Below, piece after piece: positions 21,827 to 23,089 of a DNA stretch of 23,089 nucleotides. The translations under genes were made by a program, and so were the position numbers. This stretch comes from an uncultured Clostridia bacterium (GTDB taxonomy: Bacteria > Bacillota > Clostridia > Oscillospirales > Oscillospiraceae), in NCBI GenBank assembly GCA_946184215.1, contig CAMHER010000007.1:1-23089 (forward strand), given 5' to 3'. Each line of letters opens with the position of its first letter. Positions within the stretch are counted from its first letter, which is position 1. Under the pieces are notes generated by a model. It was not told where the DNA came from, did not search any database, and worked only from the letters and a program-made list of their open reading frames with translations.

Positions 21827-21911
21827 GGGCCCGGCTCTGACTACCGCCTTGCCGCAATTCCCCCGGCGCTCCATTCACTCCCTCGCCCCTCGAATCCCAC
21901 CCTCTTTTATG
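21827..21911. repeat. Diverged copy A of a tRNA-associated structured repeat
   Basis: It shares an exact 36-bp block (21872-21907 = 22958-22993), the following 'xATG' and an upstream GGGCCCGG...CTCTGAC with copy B at 22888-22997. The inner hairpins and left end of copy B are not preserved. Together with a degenerate tRNA-3'-end-like sequence at 21947-21970 it borders the AT-richer gene at 22229-22861. The rest of 21720-21826 shows no gene I can support. Confidence 0.75.
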
Positions 21912-21912
21912 C

Positions 21913-21941
21913 AAAAATCTCCGCCCAAGGGCGGAGTTTTT
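21913..21941. terminator. Terminator-like hairpin next to repeat copy A
   Basis: CTCCGCCC (21919-21926), AA, GGGCGGAG (21929-21936) with A-run before and T-run after, so it could work in both directions. In layout it mirrors the terminator beside the tRNA (22998-23037): hairpin between a repeat and a TGGCGGAC-type sequence. Confidence 0.75.
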
Positions 21942-22228
21942 CACATATGGCGGACTTCGGTGAGATTCCCCGAGCTGCGGCGGAGGCCGGAGCCCCGGCG
22001 AGCATGTAAAAAGAGACAACTGCCCGAAGGTCTGCTTTTTGGCTGAAGAATGAGAATATGTCAAAACAAGGGGAGGCGTTAGATTTCGTAACGCCGATCC
22101 CTTTTCGCTAAGTTAAGGATTCTTAGTATTAAAAATATTAAGCACCCTTTATTAATATAAAAAAATATGCTATTTTAAATAATAGCCAAAAGAGCAAATT
22201 AAACGCTTGCAAAAAAGGAAGGCGCAAA
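21942..22228. other. AT-rich intergenic region with two small inverted repeats
   Basis: No gene is supported here. ATGGCGGAC at 21947 followed by GGTGAGATTCC resembles a decayed copy of the tRNA 3' end. GGCGTTA/TAACGCC (22075-22081 with 22089-22095) forms a small hairpin. From about 22100 the sequence becomes AT-rich, with GCTATT-TTAAAT-AATAGC (22169-22186), a possible operator or start-site hairpin for the next gene. Several AT-rich -10-like stretches exist and I cannot single out one promoter. Confidence 0.5.
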
Positions 22229-22861
22229 ATGGAATTTACGATCACATCTAAGACTAAAGAAAAAGCCCGGAAGAGAAGGATCAGAAACGAGAGCAAATGG
22301 GTAGTGCTGAGGTTCATCTCCATAGCATCATTAGTCATATCATTAGTATCAGGTATTACAGGCATCTTTTTTGTCCCATATGAGAGGTATACGCTCGCAG
22401 GCGTTCTTGGCGTTCTGTTTTCAGTGTGCCTTGTCCTGTTTTTTGTCTGCCGGTCATTGATAACAAATATGTCATCCCATTGGATCGATGACAGGCTTAA
22501 CGAGCGGATCTGGGTAGAAAACGGACGTCTCTATCAGTTTATCCAGATGAATTTCGCAGCCGGATTGAATTATCGGTCAGCAGATGAGCGGGCCAACCTG
22601 TATATCATGGATATCGATACGATCCATAATGCAAGGCATGATCCGAAGTCAGGCAGGATCGAGTTCAATGCGCTCGGCGAGGGTATCTTTTATGATGATT
22701 ACCCGGCCGGCGTGATCAGGGACCGATGGGAGTTCAAGGAAGATTTTGTGGGGATTTTCTACGATTATACTGAGCCGAGCCTGTATGAATATTTGAAATC
22801 GGTTGGTGTTAAGTTTTCAGAGGAAACAATCCAGTTCAGGATCAGGGATGCCAGAATCTAA
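22229..22861 (+). CDS. Orphan two-TM membrane protein, AT-richer than its neighbours
   Basis: A 210-residue protein that I do not recognise. Basic N-terminus (KTKEKARKRRIRNESK), then a two-helix hairpin (LRFISIASLVISLVSGITGIFF and LAGVLGVLFSVCLVLFFVCRSLI). A soluble C-terminal domain of about 125 residues, rich in Asp, Tyr and Ile, follows (WVENGRLYQFIQMNF, LYIMDIDTIHNARHDPKSG, EGIFYDDYPAGVIRDRWEFKEDF). The layout of TM hairpin plus strand-rich domain is like bacterial PH-type/YcxB-like proteins, a weak guess. AAGGAAGG lies about 7 nt before the ATG. Its codon use (many AT-ending codons such as gca, tca, tat, ata) differs sharply from the GC-rich genes elsewhere here. It lies between two repeat copies next to a tRNA, suggesting acquisition by transfer. 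Confidence 0.75.
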   Translation: MEFTITSKTKEKARKRRIRNESKWVVLRFISIASLVISLVSGITGIFFVPYERYTLAGVLGVLFSVCLVLFFVCRSLITNMSSHWIDDRLNERIWVENGRLYQFIQMNFAAGLNYRSADERANLYIMDIDTIHNARHDPKSGRIEFNALGEGIFYDDYPAGVIRDRWEFKEDFVGIFYDYTEPSLYEYLKSVGVKFSEETIQFRIRDARI

Positions 22862-22887
22862 GAGGGATAATAACAATGAATCCTAAC

Positions 22888-22997
22888 ATGGCGGACAGGG
22901 TGGGATTCCCCGCCTGCGGGCGGGCCCGGGCTCGGCTCTGACAGCCCACCGGGCTGTCATTCACTCCCTCGCCCCTCGAATCCCACCCTCTTTCATG
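22888..22997. repeat. Structured repeat copy B with tRNA-3'-end-like termini
   Basis: About 110 bp. The first 21 bp (22888-22908) are identical to 23036-23056, the 3' end of the tRNA plus one base. The outer arms AGGGTGGGATTC (22897-22908) and GAATCCCACCCT (22978-22989) are a perfect 12-bp inverted repeat. Inside are hairpins CCCGCC/GGCGGG (22909-22924) and TGACAGCCC/GGGCTGTCA (22939-22959). The folded form would be a multibranched, tRNA-arm-like structure. The right arm also matches the tRNA T-arm in the opposite orientation. Confidence 0.8.
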
Positions 22998-23037
22998 ATA
23001 AAACGATCCCGGCCCAAAAGGGCCGGGATCGTTTTAT
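22998..23037 (-). terminator. Terminator of the tRNA gene
   Basis: A perfect 18-bp stem (22998-23015 with 23020-23037) around a 4-nt loop starts at the tRNA CCA end. On the minus strand it closes with TTTTAT. Confidence 0.88.
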
Positions 23038-23056
23038 GGCGGACAGGGTGGGATTC
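23036..23056. repeat. Direct repeat overlapping the tRNA 3' end (att-like)
   Basis: These 21 bp recur exactly at 22888-22908. They cover the CCA end, the acceptor 3' strand and part of the T-arm of the tRNA. Duplication of a tRNA 3' end is the usual footprint of integrase-mediated insertion, but no integrase is in the window. Confidence 0.7.
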
Positions 23057-23089
23057 GAACCCACGAGCCTCTTGCGAGACTACCTGATT
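23037..23089 (-). tRNA. tRNA, class II, probably tRNA-Ser (3' part only)
   Basis: On the minus strand the sequence ends GTGGG-TTCGAAT-CCCAC (T-arm, 5-bp stem and 7-nt loop), CCTGTCC (acceptor 3' strand), G (discriminator) and encoded CCA. Before the T-arm is a long variable arm (AGTCTC-GCAA-GAGGCT), so the tRNA is class II (Ser or Leu in bacteria). Discriminator G73 favours Ser over Leu, which normally has A73. The stretch AA-TCAGG before it is the 3' side of the anticodon loop and stem. The anticodon and 5' half lie beyond the window. Confidence 0.85.

Noticed and set aside
21443..22046. Plus-strand frames across the repeat region
   Set aside because: They run through operators, hairpins and repeats, lack ribosome binding sites and have no recognisable domains.
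21827..22997. CRISPR array
   Set aside because: There are only two copies of the shared block, over 1 kb apart, with no regular repeat-spacer spacing or cas gene.

Overview
The window comes from a GC-rich, strongly codon-biased genome. Most genes have strong AGGAGG-type ribosome binding sites, near-consensus TTGACA/TATAAT promoters, lipobox lipoproteins and compact operons closed by perfect hairpin terminators. With anaerobic ferredoxin-linked amino-acid catabolism (indolepyruvate:ferredoxin oxidoreductase), this points to a high-GC anaerobic Firmicute, most likely an Oscillospiraceae/Ruminococcaceae-type gut clostridium. The taxonomic call is inference from gene content and style.

Layout. 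1-2000: C-terminal piece of a NimA-like flavin-binding protein, then on the minus strand a zinc-ribbon/membrane protein with an extreme Asp/Trp/Tyr tail and a TetR regulator. 2017-7080: a TetR-divergent operon of an MMPL/RND transporter translationally coupled to a large exported GLUG-repeat protein. 7100-10190: an ABC importer (lipoprotein, permease, ATPase; TrpXYZ-like class). Its leader holds a promoter-embedded palindrome, a 19-residue Tyr/Phe/Arg-rich leader peptide, and mutually exclusive antiterminator and terminator hairpins. 10207-11746 (minus): a DUF4230 protein and a polytopic membrane protein, divergent from iorAB (11882-14214). 14288-15481 (minus): a MalY/PatB-type PLP enzyme. 15595-18171: a large protein joining a KaiC-like domain without a P-loop to a PEP-synthase-type ATP-grasp domain. 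18234-19123 (minus): a small zincin and a lipoprotein. 19254-21470 (minus): a self-regulated redox operon (TetR, quinol monooxygenase-like, CMD-cupin, flavodoxin) under twin operators. 21471-23089: a mostly non-coding, repeat-rich region with an AT-richer orphan membrane protein gene, two copies of a structured repeat whose ends copy the tRNA 3' end, and the 3' part of a class II tRNA (probably tRNA-Ser) cut by the window edge.

Working together. The importer with a Tyr-sensing leader, the PLP enzyme and IorAB form a plausible aromatic amino-acid uptake and fermentation neighbourhood: import, transamination to aryl-pyruvate, then ferredoxin-reducing oxidative decarboxylation to aryl-acetyl-CoA. 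The IorAB chemistry is established. The importer's substrate and the PLP enzyme's role are inferred. The best candidate for a previously undescribed system is the Tyr/Phe leader-peptide attenuator at 7102-7304, where 13 of 14 antiterminator positions pair and the stop codon lies just upstream of the antiterminator strand.
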